Shown piece after piece: positions 55,610 to 64,000 of a stretch of 64,000 nucleotides of DNA. The DNA is from Heligmosomoides polygyrus polygyrus. Taxonomy: Eukaryota; Nematoda; Chromadorea; Rhabditida; Heligmosomidae. The position numbers were made by a program, and so were the translations under genes. Every line of letters begins with the position of its first letter. Position 1 is the stretch's first letter. The stretch spans positions 62,470,983-62,534,982 of the forward strand of contig OX377201.1 of the NCBI GenBank assembly GCA_947396885.1, written 5' to 3'. The notes beneath the pieces are model-generated. The model did no database searches. It saw only the letters and a program-made list of their open reading frames with translations, and was not told the DNA's origin.

Positions 55610-56204
55610 TAGTTTCAACAGCAGACATGGAACGCAACTGCTGTCAAATTAAAAGTCTTTTCTAACGACTTTAATGGAGTTTTTTAAAACATAGTGCAGT
55701 CACCTTAACAAAACCCTATGAGATTCTCACAAAACTTCAGTAAAAGAAACGCTTCTTCATTGCCATCCAAACCAATGCCGAGTTCGATTTGCGAACTACA
55801 ATTCCTTCACCAGGTTCACTGCTATCAATCTCATCAGGGAGGACAAGTAGCAAGACCACCAAGCTGTGAAACTAAAGCTGTTCTGCAAACTCTACTCTGC
55901 TGATGTTTCGCTACGATCACCTTAATTTAAGTCTGGATAAGATGAGGAGAGATTGAAAATTTGTCCATCCAAGCACATTTCCATAAAACAATTTACGATT
56001 TTTCATATGTTTGCCTTTTAAAACGAATTGGAAGAACGGGACAAAGAATGCGTACAACAGCACAACTAACAGTATGGAAACATTCATAAGTCGCCCTTGG
56101 AGGGAGAGAATGTGAGACCTATTCACCTCTTATCCACTCGTTCATTCACACTTCATTGAGCAGCAACGTGCCGGCATTTTGTAAGTTTACATTGTTGGAT
56201 TGTT

Positions 56205-56393
56205 TTACTGATCAATCGTAAGGTTTCTTTTTGAATTAAGACTGTGTCCAAACAGAATGATCCTTGGATAAATGGCTCCTCCGACGCCTCTTGACTTTTC
56301 CTTGCTAGGCCGACTCAGCCGAATAAAGTCTGCATAACAGTCTTGGTTTCGCAGCTTCGCCCGGATCAATACTCTTGTTCGACAGTATCCCAA
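56205..56393 (-). CDS. Short unrecognised open frame
   Basis: The minus frame has CRTRVLIRAKLRNQDCYADF, IRLSRPSKEKSRGVGG and AIYPRIILFGHS. The composition is protein-like, but no splice partners or known motif were found. It lies within the hAT-like element, so it may be a captured or decayed fragment. It is listed only because nothing else explains it. Confidence 0.2.
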   Translation of the reverse strand: MGYCRTRVLIRAKLRNQDCYADFIRLSRPSKEKSRGVGGAIYPRIILFGHSLNSKRNLTIDQ

Positions 56394-57504
56394 GAAATAA
56401 GAGAATGTGGAATGAGATGAAATACCAACTTTCTACAGGCTAGCAATTACAAGCCATTGTGCACTCCAAATGCACATGCAGAGAGATATGAAAACTAGAA
56501 AAGCAGAAGTAGAATGTCCCTAAAAGGCAATCTTAAATTAAAATGAAGCTCCAACATGCGCAGCGGGGAATCAGTTTAGTGCAGTTCAATTGCACAATTT
56601 GGATTTTTAATAGAGAGGATCAATTTCTTAGCATTACGGAGGCTCCACTAGTACCAGCGTACAGAAAACCCTTTCAGAAATTTTTTCTGTAAACACGCCT
56701 CAACAATTTGTAGGAGCGTAGCTTTCTTCACTCATTTAGATTGAACCTGTACCCATTTTGCTTGTATTCATTACTGCTCAGCGGTATGTGTTTAATGCGT
56801 TACAACAGTCTATCAGTAACAAATGAAGTGCTACCTACATACTGCAATCGTGGAAGAGGACGCTAAACTCGGCACTAAACAATTCATCTTGGGATGTGCC
56901 AGGCCCTTCACTTGTGACCGTCAGTAATATTATCAAGGCAGCTCCTATGCATTCTTGATCTGCACATGGCTTGTGGTGAAAAGCTCATGAAGAAATCAAT
57001 CCATAGTAGGTTTCATAGATGTATGGTATAAATGAACGACCTTGGAAGGATGGAAGTTAGACGTCTTTCCAACTACGTCACCTGTGCCTGAAGTCACCTC
57101 ATCCTCCTAGATTTAAATGCCCTCTATTGTTGCTCGAGATCACTCCTATGATTGTGAAGCTTCTACACAGCTGCCCAATACTATGTCCAAACCTGGGTAT
57201 CAGCTAATTTGTTGTTCGTTATCCGGCCCAAAATTGCCGGATAACGAACGGATAGTCCAAAATCCCCCGGAAATCGGGTAACGGATAACGGATAATCCGC
57301 TCATCCCTGGAGCACACTGAATGCCTCCTAACGGTTACATCAATAATCACAATACTACTAGCCTGTTGTAAGACATAAATGCATTGGTTCCTCAAAAGTT
57401 GAAGCGGAAGGTCCAAAGTGGACGGGTTATAAATGATGAAGGATTTTACCTATAAATTTCATATTGAAATATAGTGGTTTAAGGAATTTCGCAAGAGTTC
57501 AAAA

Positions 57505-57715
57505 TTTAGGTATAAATGCAAATCAGACGATTAATGGTCCCACAGGCGAGAAACTGGCCTTTTAGAGTCACCGACCATGGGGAGCCTCATTCGCCGGTGT
57601 TTGCAAGTTTCAAACAATTCCGCACATTTGTGTGAGTTTTGTGAGATAATCTCCTAAGGTGCTTTAAAGCTGTGTGGTCTGTAGGCTATTACTTGCTGCG
57701 CAAGAGTTTCTAAGC
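57505..57715 (+). repeat. Dispersed repeat R-A, copy 2
   Basis: AGAAACTGGCCTTTTAGAG, CACATTTGTGTGAGTTTTG and GGCTATTACTTGCTGCGC follow 3825-4040. Confidence 0.5.
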
Positions 57716-57911
57716 CTAATGCTCCTCGCTTTTGGAGTATACTTTTGCGAATGAGTGTGTCAGCAATTGCTCATACAGTACCGCCCACGTCGCGCTATCA
57801 AAACGGCTGTTTGCGATGGAAAAATCCGTCGCAAGGTGTCGCAGGCGCGTAACTGCTTCAGTTTTAGTTTTTTGAAGAAAGTTTGGCAACACTTGTCCCT
57901 TCGAGATCTAC

Positions 57912-57912
<1 letters not shown>

Positions 57913-57958
<46 letters not shown>
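57913..57958. repeat. (TA)n microsatellite
   Basis: A run of TA of about 46 bases. The flanking open frames are by-products of it. Confidence 0.95.
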
Positions 57959-57960
<2 letters not shown>

Positions 57961-58059
57961 ACTTTGCCAGAACACCGATTCGCCGTGGGCATAAAAAATG
58001 ACTGAAGCAAGAGTTTGCGATTAGAGCACTTTACAAAGTATCTCTGGCATGGCGTACGT

Positions 58060-58545
58060 TGTCAGTGCTCTGTCATGCCAGGGTGCTCCGAGAGTGCGCC
58101 GTGCATAACGGATATATGATAGAATCTATCAATCGTGTGTGCGAAAGCATGTTCACTCCGCTTCTATCTTCGTTTACTGGAAAATGCAAAGCTTTCCAGA
58201 CTATTTCGAACCATTTGGAGAATTTTACAAGAAATTACCAGCCAATCTACTTAGGTATTGCTCTAAGATTGTCCATCTAACCTTTGGAGTCCGGCCTGAA
58301 CAATGCATATAGGATCGAACCTATCAATCAAGTGTGCGCTACAGCTTACAGCTTGTACAGTGAGTGTTTAGGGAATTTCGTCAGAGATTTCCTGCCGACC
58401 TACTCAGGAGTTGCTTTGCTGTGTCCTGTCGCGAGTTTGTAGTGCACAGTGAACAATGCATATAGGATTGAACCTATCAATGAAGTGGGCGCGAAAGCGT
58501 GTACAGTGAGTGTTTGGGGAGTTTTATCAGAAATCTTTTTTCGGC
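58060..58545 (-). repeat. About three diverged, inverted units of the 146-base repeat
   Basis: Reading the minus strand, each unit has CACTCTCG/CACTCCAAAGG, then CTGAGTAGGTCGGCAGGAAA and TAAACACTCACTG, the order seen in the tandem array at 28864-29967. The plus strand shows ATGCATATAGGATCGAACCT three times. Confidence 0.65.
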
Positions 58546-58599
58546 TGCAACTCGAGGATTTTGTATGCAGCACAAGGTTTCAAGAGCGCATTAAAGCAC

Positions 58600-58945
58600 A
58601 GCTGTGGAGCTGATGAGAAGGTTAAGTTGAAGCGGTGCGAAAATGCAGGTGAGGCTTGCGCGACTCATTTCTTTTCCGATTTCGGTCGACGACAGCGGGA
58701 AGAGACGGCAAGCTAACGGCATGCAAATGCGTGGGCGAGCAGAACACTGAAGGCACTTAATGCCCTGCTAACAACCTAAACTGCTTTAACTCCATCTGCC
58801 ATTTTAGAGCGGCGAATGGCAGCGGCGACGTTTCTTCCGCACTTGCTCGCCCATATTTGAGTTTTCAACGTTCCAAACACAGTTGTGTTCAGTAAGAAAA
58901 GCTCTATCGAATCAATCTCGACTACTTTTGGAAAAATCGATTTTT
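58600..58945 (-). repeat. Dispersed repeat R-B, inverted copy
   Basis: On the minus strand it reads GATAGAGCTTTTCTTACTG, CAAATATGGGCGAGCAAG and AATGGCAGATGGAG, matching 31098-31300. Confidence 0.6.
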
Positions 58946-59411
58946 GACAATTTCGATCAAGGATGTGGACGAACGATGAAGTCATGGAAAATCGTTTTTT
59001 CCAAAATTGGTCGGGAGATAGTGTTTTTCGAGGTTTTTTTCGAGGTTTTTCGTCGATAACTCAAATAAGGGCGACTAACAAAGGGAAGGGTCTGAAGCGT
59101 ATAAGAGAATGGAGTTGTTTTGGGTGCAAGAAGCCATTTTAGTAGAAGATTTTAGTGGTAGTTATATCCTGTTCCACCTCTAACTAGGGAAGGGTTTCGA
59201 CCTCCCACGGAACTGCAAGATGAGACCAGGATCATTAGAAAGAGCTCGGAATGCTGATTACGAATGTGAGTATTAAATTTGCAAAATGAAATTCCTGAGC
59301 GAGTTATGGCCTGCCGAATGTGACGAGCCTCACCACAGGCAGGCCGTGCGATGCACCTGGCGCGAGAATAGTGAGTCATCGGAGTCTCGTGAAAGGGACC
59401 GCCAGCTGCGG

Positions 59412-59490
59412 CGGTGGCGTAGGGGTAGTGCTCCTCCTCGTCAGGTGCGACGTCTTTGGTTCGGCCCCCATTGCTGCCGGCTTTTTTGCA
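59412..59490 (+). repeat. tRNA-like module, left arm of E5
   Basis: GGCGGTGGCGTAGGGGTAGTG is followed by GGTTCGGCCCCC with tRNA-like spacing. The third base group of the A box (GTAGGGG) differs from E1 and E2, so it may derive from another tRNA. Confidence 0.6.
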
Positions 59491-59628
59491 CACCATAATT
59501 TATCTTCGAAATGATCTTTTGTTCTGAATTATGACACGTATTTGATTAAATAGCGAGGAAAACTACCATACACGCTTGCAAAAATGCTTGAAGGCAAGAA
59601 ACTGGTATGGCGAAATTTTTATTTACTA

Positions 59629-60513
59629 TTAGGTTGGCAACTAATTTCGTGGACTCTCAAGAATCTTCAGCAAAAGTATTTATTAACAAATAACTAATGA
59701 TAATCTTTAGTTAAAATAAGATCCCTCGGAACGCAGAAGTGCTTCCCATATATCAGGTAGCTGGTCTATCCCACGACCACGGAATTATTGTGCTTTTAAG
59801 GCCAAGAATCTTTGGAGGTGCATTTTGACCCGGTCCACATTATTAAATCTCTTCCAACCAAGAAGTACTGAACCGAACTAAAAATGTGGTGGTCACTCGG
59901 CGCAAGGTCTGGGCTGTAAGGTGGATGAGTTTGACGCTCCCAGTCAAGGTCTTCTATTTTTTGAGGCGTTTACGTTCCCTCCGTTTGGTGGTGTCAAGAA
60001 GGTATTAACTTCTGGGAGCTCGTCAAGAACGGTTCCGGCATTAATTCTGTAACCTACTCTTCCCAGCCCGGCCGAGCACCTGCTGGACTCTGCTGGAATC
60101 GGTTCAGATAGATTTTCAGGAGCGGAATTATCTATCAGCAAGATAACGCCAGATCAGACGCTACGAATCGGGAGCTTCAAAAAATCGAATACCTTAGCTA
60201 GGAGCGTCTAACTCATCCACCTTACAGCACAGACTGTGCGCCAAATGACTAGTACCTTTGTAGCACGCTGCAGCATTTCATGGTTGGAGGACGACTTATT
60301 AATGTGGACCATGTCAAAATGCACCTCCAAGAATTCCTGGCTTCAAAAGCAGAAGAATTCTACAGCTGTGGGATGGGCCAGGTAGCTGATAAATGGGAAG
60401 CAGTTCCGGGTTCCAACAGATCTTACTTTGGTTGAAAACTGTTATTTGTTATTTGTTTATGAACACTTTTGTTGAAGGCGCTTGAGAGTCCACGAAATTA
60501 GTTGCCAACCTAA
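59629..60513. mobile_element. 885-base mariner derivative with two divergent transposase C-termini
   Basis: The ends TTAGGTTGGCAACTAATTTC and inverse are near-perfect with TA on both sides (59627-59628, 60514-60515). The right part encodes YQQDNARSD, ELQKIEYLS, RLTHPPYSTDCAPND, FMVGGRLINVDHVKMHLQEF and AEEFYSCGMGQVADKWEA on the plus strand. The left part encodes the corresponding C-terminus on the minus strand (HPPYSPDLAPSDHHIF, RDLIMWTGSKCTS region). So two 3' halves stand back to back and the 5' half is missing. The middle (about 59940-60140) has CCCAGCCCGGCCGAGCACC. Confidence 0.85.
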
Positions 60514-60829
60514 TATTTTGCGCAAGTAGAGTCCAAATCATATATTGAACAACTAGAGGTGTTTTTAACAACCTTGGCATTCGTGGAACAAAGCAGAAAA
60601 ATGTGTGAAGCAGACATCTTGCTCACACACTGCGCATCTTATACATGCAGCCTCTCTACAACCCTCAAAAATTTGACCATACCAGTTTCGAAGCCTCAAA
60701 AATTTGACCATACCAGTTTCTTGCCTTCAAGTATTTTTACAAGCGTGTATGGTAGTTTTCCTCGCTATTTAATCAAATACTTGTCATAATTCAGAACAAA
60801 AGATCATTTCGAAGATAAATTATGGTGTG

Positions 60830-60905
60830 CAAAAGAACCGGCAGCAATGGGACGGAACCAACGACGTCGCACCTGACAAGGAGGAGCACCACCCCTACGC
60901 CACCG
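60830..60905 (-). repeat. tRNA-like module, right arm of E5 (inverted)
   Basis: The minus strand reads GGCGGTGGCGTAGGGGTGGTG and GGTTCCGTCCCATTGC. The B box is slightly altered compared with the left module. Confidence 0.55.
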
Positions 60906-61170
60906 CCTCAGCTGCCGGTCCCCTCTTACAGGGCCCCGATGACTCACCATTCTCGCGCCAGATGCATCGCACGGCCTGCCTGTGGTGAGGCCCGTCGCAT
61001 TCGGCATGCCATAACTCGCTCACGAATTTTATTTTGCAATTTTAACACCTATATTCGTAATCAGCATTCCGAGCTCTTTCTAATGATCCTGGTCCCATCT
61101 TGAAGTTCCATGGGAGGTTGAAACCCTTCTCTAGTAAGCCCTACACAGGATATAATTACTGAAGCCAAGA

Positions 61171-61660
61171 AGAGAAAGAATACGATCACTCCCGGAGGAT
61201 CATCAGTAGGGCAGGGAGTGAGCGATACTAAAACTGTCATGTGTTGTGTTTTTATACACAAAAATAAGATCAGAAGGGGTGGGCATTGCCTATGGGACCT
61301 GATCGTAGAAAGGTCAAGGTCAGCGAGAGTGACCTATAGGAAAGGTCGATGTCTGTAGCAATATATACGTATAAGGTCAGTGTTTCTACAGAAAAGTAAG
61401 CGATAAAAAAAACAGAAAAGTAGGCAATAATATGCCTGGGCCAGAGGCAAAAACTAAATCACAAAATAAAAGGATATGAAGTAACACAGACAGTTGGTTG
61501 ATTGACAAGTTGCTTAACGAACCGATAAATATTTTTAAAAGAATCTACAAGTTTGTTTTTGTAAGAGGTACTTTTGTGTTTAAGCATATCTTTAAATATG
61601 GATTGAAAAACTAGATCTTGCTGCACTGTAATTGAAGCAAGGAGGTAATCAAATTGCGAA
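61171..61660. other. No gene seen
   Basis: Neither coding nor repeat structure was recognised. The sequence is AT-rich and leads into the RT fossil. Confidence 0.4.
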
Positions 61661-61671
61661 GTCTACCAATA

Positions 61672-62620
61672 AAGTCGTATTTTTTTAGAGCAGCATCGCG
61701 ATATTCGTAAAGTTTCTGTTAAAACTATTCCTCTTTTAAAGGAATTGCTAGTATGCGAACTATTATGAGGAAATCTGACTACGCTAAAAGGAAAATAATC
61801 AGTTTTATTGCAATACTTAGCGAAAAAGCAATCGTTCACTATCTTAATGGTAAGGTCTAGAAAATTGCATTGGCGTATATTAATATGAGTCTTATTAACT
61901 TTAAGGCAATTTTCATAAGTTTCAGAAATGATTTGGTCTAACCTAGTTTCTTCACGATTATGCACAATAAGTGTATCATCCATGTGACTGAATGGACAAA
62001 AAACTTTGCTAATTAATGTATTTTTGGCAGCGTATTTGTATTCCAAAAAGGAAAGGATTAAATAAGCAATCATTGAACAGGGGTTACCTCTTTGTGGAAC
62101 GCCTTTAAGTACCTATATATAGTTCCACCTAGTTTACAACAAGAGTTTTGTAATCTATAGGATCTATGTTTGTTATTATTAGAAGGAGAGCTGCTATAAA
62201 GTTATACTTATGGCAGCTCAGGAAGCTTCTATTAGCATTTTTAAAACATTAATTATTTCTATGACGTTTCTAATAATTATATCATGTGGTATGTTAGTAA
62301 ACATATTCACAAAATCAGCTGAGTAGAGTTTAAGGTTAATGTTTTGGATGGAACAGATTTCGTTGGAAATGTTCATGTCGTTGATGAACGAAAAATTCTT
62401 CAAACAACCCGTATTGCAGTAAGCGTTGTAGGCATAGTTCTTAAAATGATTACGGAAATGAGATAGAATCGTCATTAGTTCATCAGCCAATGGTTTAGCA
62501 CTACTATTTGAAGAGCCTGTTTGAATTTGAATTTTATCGGACACTTTTGAAGTTTAGGTATGCAGTAGATCAGAGGTATAGTTCCGTTACAATTGCGGGT
62601 TAAATTAATACTAATACATT
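61672..62620 (-). pseudogene. Penelope-like reverse transcriptase fossil
   Basis: Minus-strand pieces in family order: IPLIYCIPKLQKCPIKF, then KPLADELMTILSHFRNHFKN, LYSADFVNMFTNIPHDIIIR, GVPQRGNPCSMIAYLILSF, a catalytic-box variant SHMDDTLIVHN (usual YMDD) and CNFLDLTIKI with TDYFPFSVVRFPH. The SADFVNMFTNIP, GVPQ-GN-S and FLDL---I order is characteristic of Penelope-like RTs more than of LINEs. Frame changes near 62540 and 62100-62220 and the altered box exclude activity. No GIY-YIG endonuclease was found downstream (left). Assignment to Penelope is by motif memory and moderate. Confidence 0.65.
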
Positions 62621-62929
62621 AATGGAAATAAATGCATTATGTCTGGCTACAATGTCATGATTATCATTATTGGATCGGATGTTATATTATTGCTTGAAGA
62701 ATCGTCTAAATTTTCTATCTCTTGTCGGATTATTTCGAAATAAAGCTTTTTGCAAACAATTTAATTAGAAGATGCTTTATCAAGGAAACGTAATATAAAA
62801 AATTGTTGTACATATTTAACGATTCTTAAAAAATGACTCTAAAATAATCCTTTTTCTTTTTACTACAGTACAGTGGCCTGAATTTTGTATTTATTTTTAA
62901 TTTTAATAAGCATCTGTTCAAAGAGATTT
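62621..62929. other. No gene seen
   Basis: AT-rich sequence upstream of the RT fossil. It may contain further decayed parts of the same element, but none was recognised. Confidence 0.4.
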
Positions 62930-63078
62930 TGCCAGATGTTTTTTATGGCACACGCATGCGCTGACAGAACACTTGAAGCACTTTACGACTTTTTGCTGAA
63001 TGCTCCGCAGCTTCCTAAACTGCCTTAGCTCCAGCTGCCGTTTTAGGGCGGCGGAACTTTTAGCGGTTGAAGTATCTT
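62930..63078 (-). repeat. Fragment of dispersed repeat R-B
   Basis: CTGCCTTAGCTCCAGCTGCC, GTTTTAGGGCGGCGG and GTTGAAGTATCTTCAGC resemble 58780-58830 (CTTTAACTCCATCTGCCATT). Confidence 0.5.
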
Positions 63079-63082
63079 CAGC

Positions 63083-63215
63083 ACTTACAAAGGAAGGATC
63101 TGAAGCGTATGTCTGAACGGGGGAGCGAGTCATATAGGGAGATTCCTCACCCCTCAACTAGTATAAAAATGTGTTTATTTTTGCCAAGTTCGTTAAACCC
63201 AAGGACTAAGGGGTG
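63083..63215 (+). repeat. Solo end of the E1-family foldback
   Basis: AAGGAAGGATCTGAAGCGTA, TGTCTGAACGGGGGAGCGAG, CACCCCTCAACTAGTA and CAAGTTCGTTAAACCCAAGG match the left end of E1 (967-1100). No opposite end exists inside the window. Confidence 0.75.
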
Positions 63216-63300
63216 GACTTGAGCTCGATTAATCGGCCCAAGTAATCATTCGTGCGATTTCGAACAATTCACTCGATTACTCAAAAATCGTAAATCGCTG

Positions 63301-63980
63301 TTGTTCGAACATTGTTCGAAATCTAGTTTCGCGAAAAACCACTATTCGAACATTGTTCGAAATCGAGTTTCGCGAAAAACCATTATTCGAACATTGCTCG
63401 AAATCGAGTTTCGCGAAAAACTAATATTCGAACATTATTCAAAATCGAATTTCGCGAAAAACCATTATTCGAACATTATTCGAAATCGAGTTTCGCAAAA
63501 AAAATTACTCGAACATTATTCGAAATTGACTTTCGCGAAAAAGCATTGTTCGAAATCAAAGATAGGAATTGTTCGAACATTGTTCGAAATCGAAGATGGC
63601 GAAGAAGCTCTGTTCGAATATTGTTCGAAATCGAGCATTTCGAAAAAGCATTGTTCGGACATTGTTCGAAGTCGAACAATGCTCGAACAATACCAAGAGT
63701 CGGCAGCCCGAGTATGGATCGTCTCCGTTTCCCGAAAAACTCACATTCAAATTCCATTTCTGCGCATAAAGTAGTTAATTGGAAACGATTTCTGTTTTTC
63801 TTTTGAGGGTGCTGGCGGCCGACTCTTGATATTGTTTGAACATTGTTCGATTTCAAACAATATTCGAACAATGCTTTTTCGCGAGCATCGATATCGAACA
63901 ATCTGCGATTTCATTTGGATGGTTCGAAATCGAAAATCGCGAGGCTTTGTTGGAACGTAATTCGAAATCGGATGATGTTC
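63301..63980. repeat. 41-base minisatellite with TTCGAACAATGTTCGAA dyads
   Basis: Units of ATTCGAACATTGTTCGAA plus ATCGAGTTTCGCGAAAAACC repeat at exactly 41 bases from 63304 to about 63550 (63304, 63345, 63386, 63427, 63468). They then become irregular and continue in the opposite sense from 63830. Each unit has a TTCGAAC...GTTCGAA dyad and a TTTCGCGAAA palindrome. Long open frames here on both strands are by-products of the repeat. Confidence 0.9.
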
Positions 63981-64000
63981 GAACAATACTTGAAAGTGAG

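Larger units (their letters stand above)
53624..57309. mobile_element. hAT-like element with GGATAACGGATA subterminal repeats
   Basis: The ends CAGGGATGAGCGGATAAC and, inverted, CAGGGATGAGCGGATTATC are followed inward by GGATAACGGATAA motifs at both sides (53633-53720, 57215-57300). The 8 bases outside are GTGCACAC (53616-53623) and GAGCACAC (57310-57317), 7 of 8 identical, fitting a hAT duplication. The interior contains the foldback FB2 and no recognised transposase. Confidence 0.75.
59150..61170. mobile_element. Foldback element E5 with tRNA-like modules, interrupted by a mariner
   Basis: Arms 59150-59628 and 60690-61170 are inverses: TTATATCCTGT at the tip, GGGAAGGGTTTC, GAGACCAGGATCATTAG, GAAAGAGCTCGGAATGCTGA, CTCACCACAGGCAGGCCGTG, a tRNA-like module, then AGATCATTTCGAAGATAAA. 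A short piece (AAAAATTTGACCATACCAGTT) is duplicated at 60665-60720. No acidic module is seen in the centre, part of which is now a mariner derivative. Confidence 0.7.

Noticed and set aside
63301..63901. Long open frames of about 140-157 codons on both strands
   Set aside because: Produced by the 41-base minisatellite; the peptides are repeats of the same words.

Overview
The window reads as eukaryotic, most likely a parasitic nematode of the hookworm/strongylid type. Two lines of evidence support this: short GT-AG introns in a Fer/SPE-8-type SH2-tyrosine kinase gene, and many degraded RTE, Tc1/mariner, hAT, pogo, piggyBac, Helitron and Penelope-like elements of the kind that fill such genomes. 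There is one 200-base assembly gap (30209-30408). No operons, CRISPR arrays or bacterial genes were seen. The species was inferred, not tested.

Host coding content is low. The one clear gene is the plus-strand SH2-kinase at 36818-42306: eight recognisable exons, all kinase motifs present, but the exon for the first half of SH2 was not found. A mariner ends 31 bases before the first visible exon, and a Tc1-like element lies in its largest intron. A weak candidate gene (two exons, minus strand) runs off the left edge.

The rest is nested mobile DNA. 1-8 kb: a foldback element with tRNA-like arms, a 1.05-kb mariner-type palindrome, and RTE and mariner fossils. 8.6-12 kb: a hAT-like element with a perfect 8-base target duplication, then a pogo/Tigger-like element. 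12.7-14.5 kb: another foldback of the first family, invaded by a CR1-like LINE. 15.2-25.7 kb: a Helitron-type composite holding a large palindrome, two copies of the foldback family and a nearly intact RTE (one stop, one frameshift), followed by a second Helitron-like copy. 26-27.7 kb: a tRNA-arm foldback next to two perfect hairpins. 28.9-31.8 kb: a tandem array of about 146-base units and related repeats. 32.3-36.8 kb: a mariner split at a TA by a 3.25-kb foldback. 42.5-48.4 kb: a large inverted repeat made of two RTE 3' ends. 48.4-50 kb: a Penelope-like palindrome with hammerhead-like motifs, a mariner 5' half and a piggyBac relic. 53.6-57.3 kb: a second hAT-like element containing a second TA foldback. 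59.1-61.2 kb: another tRNA-arm foldback split by a mariner derivative. 61.7-62.6 kb: a Penelope-like reverse transcriptase fossil. 63.3-64 kb: a 41-base minisatellite.

The best candidate for something undescribed is a family of 1.4-2 kb foldback elements. Each arm carries a tRNA-like A-box/B-box module, and in four copies the centre encodes the same short acidic protein segment. A second candidate is a pair of long TA-inserted foldbacks whose ends share CAGTACCGYCG.
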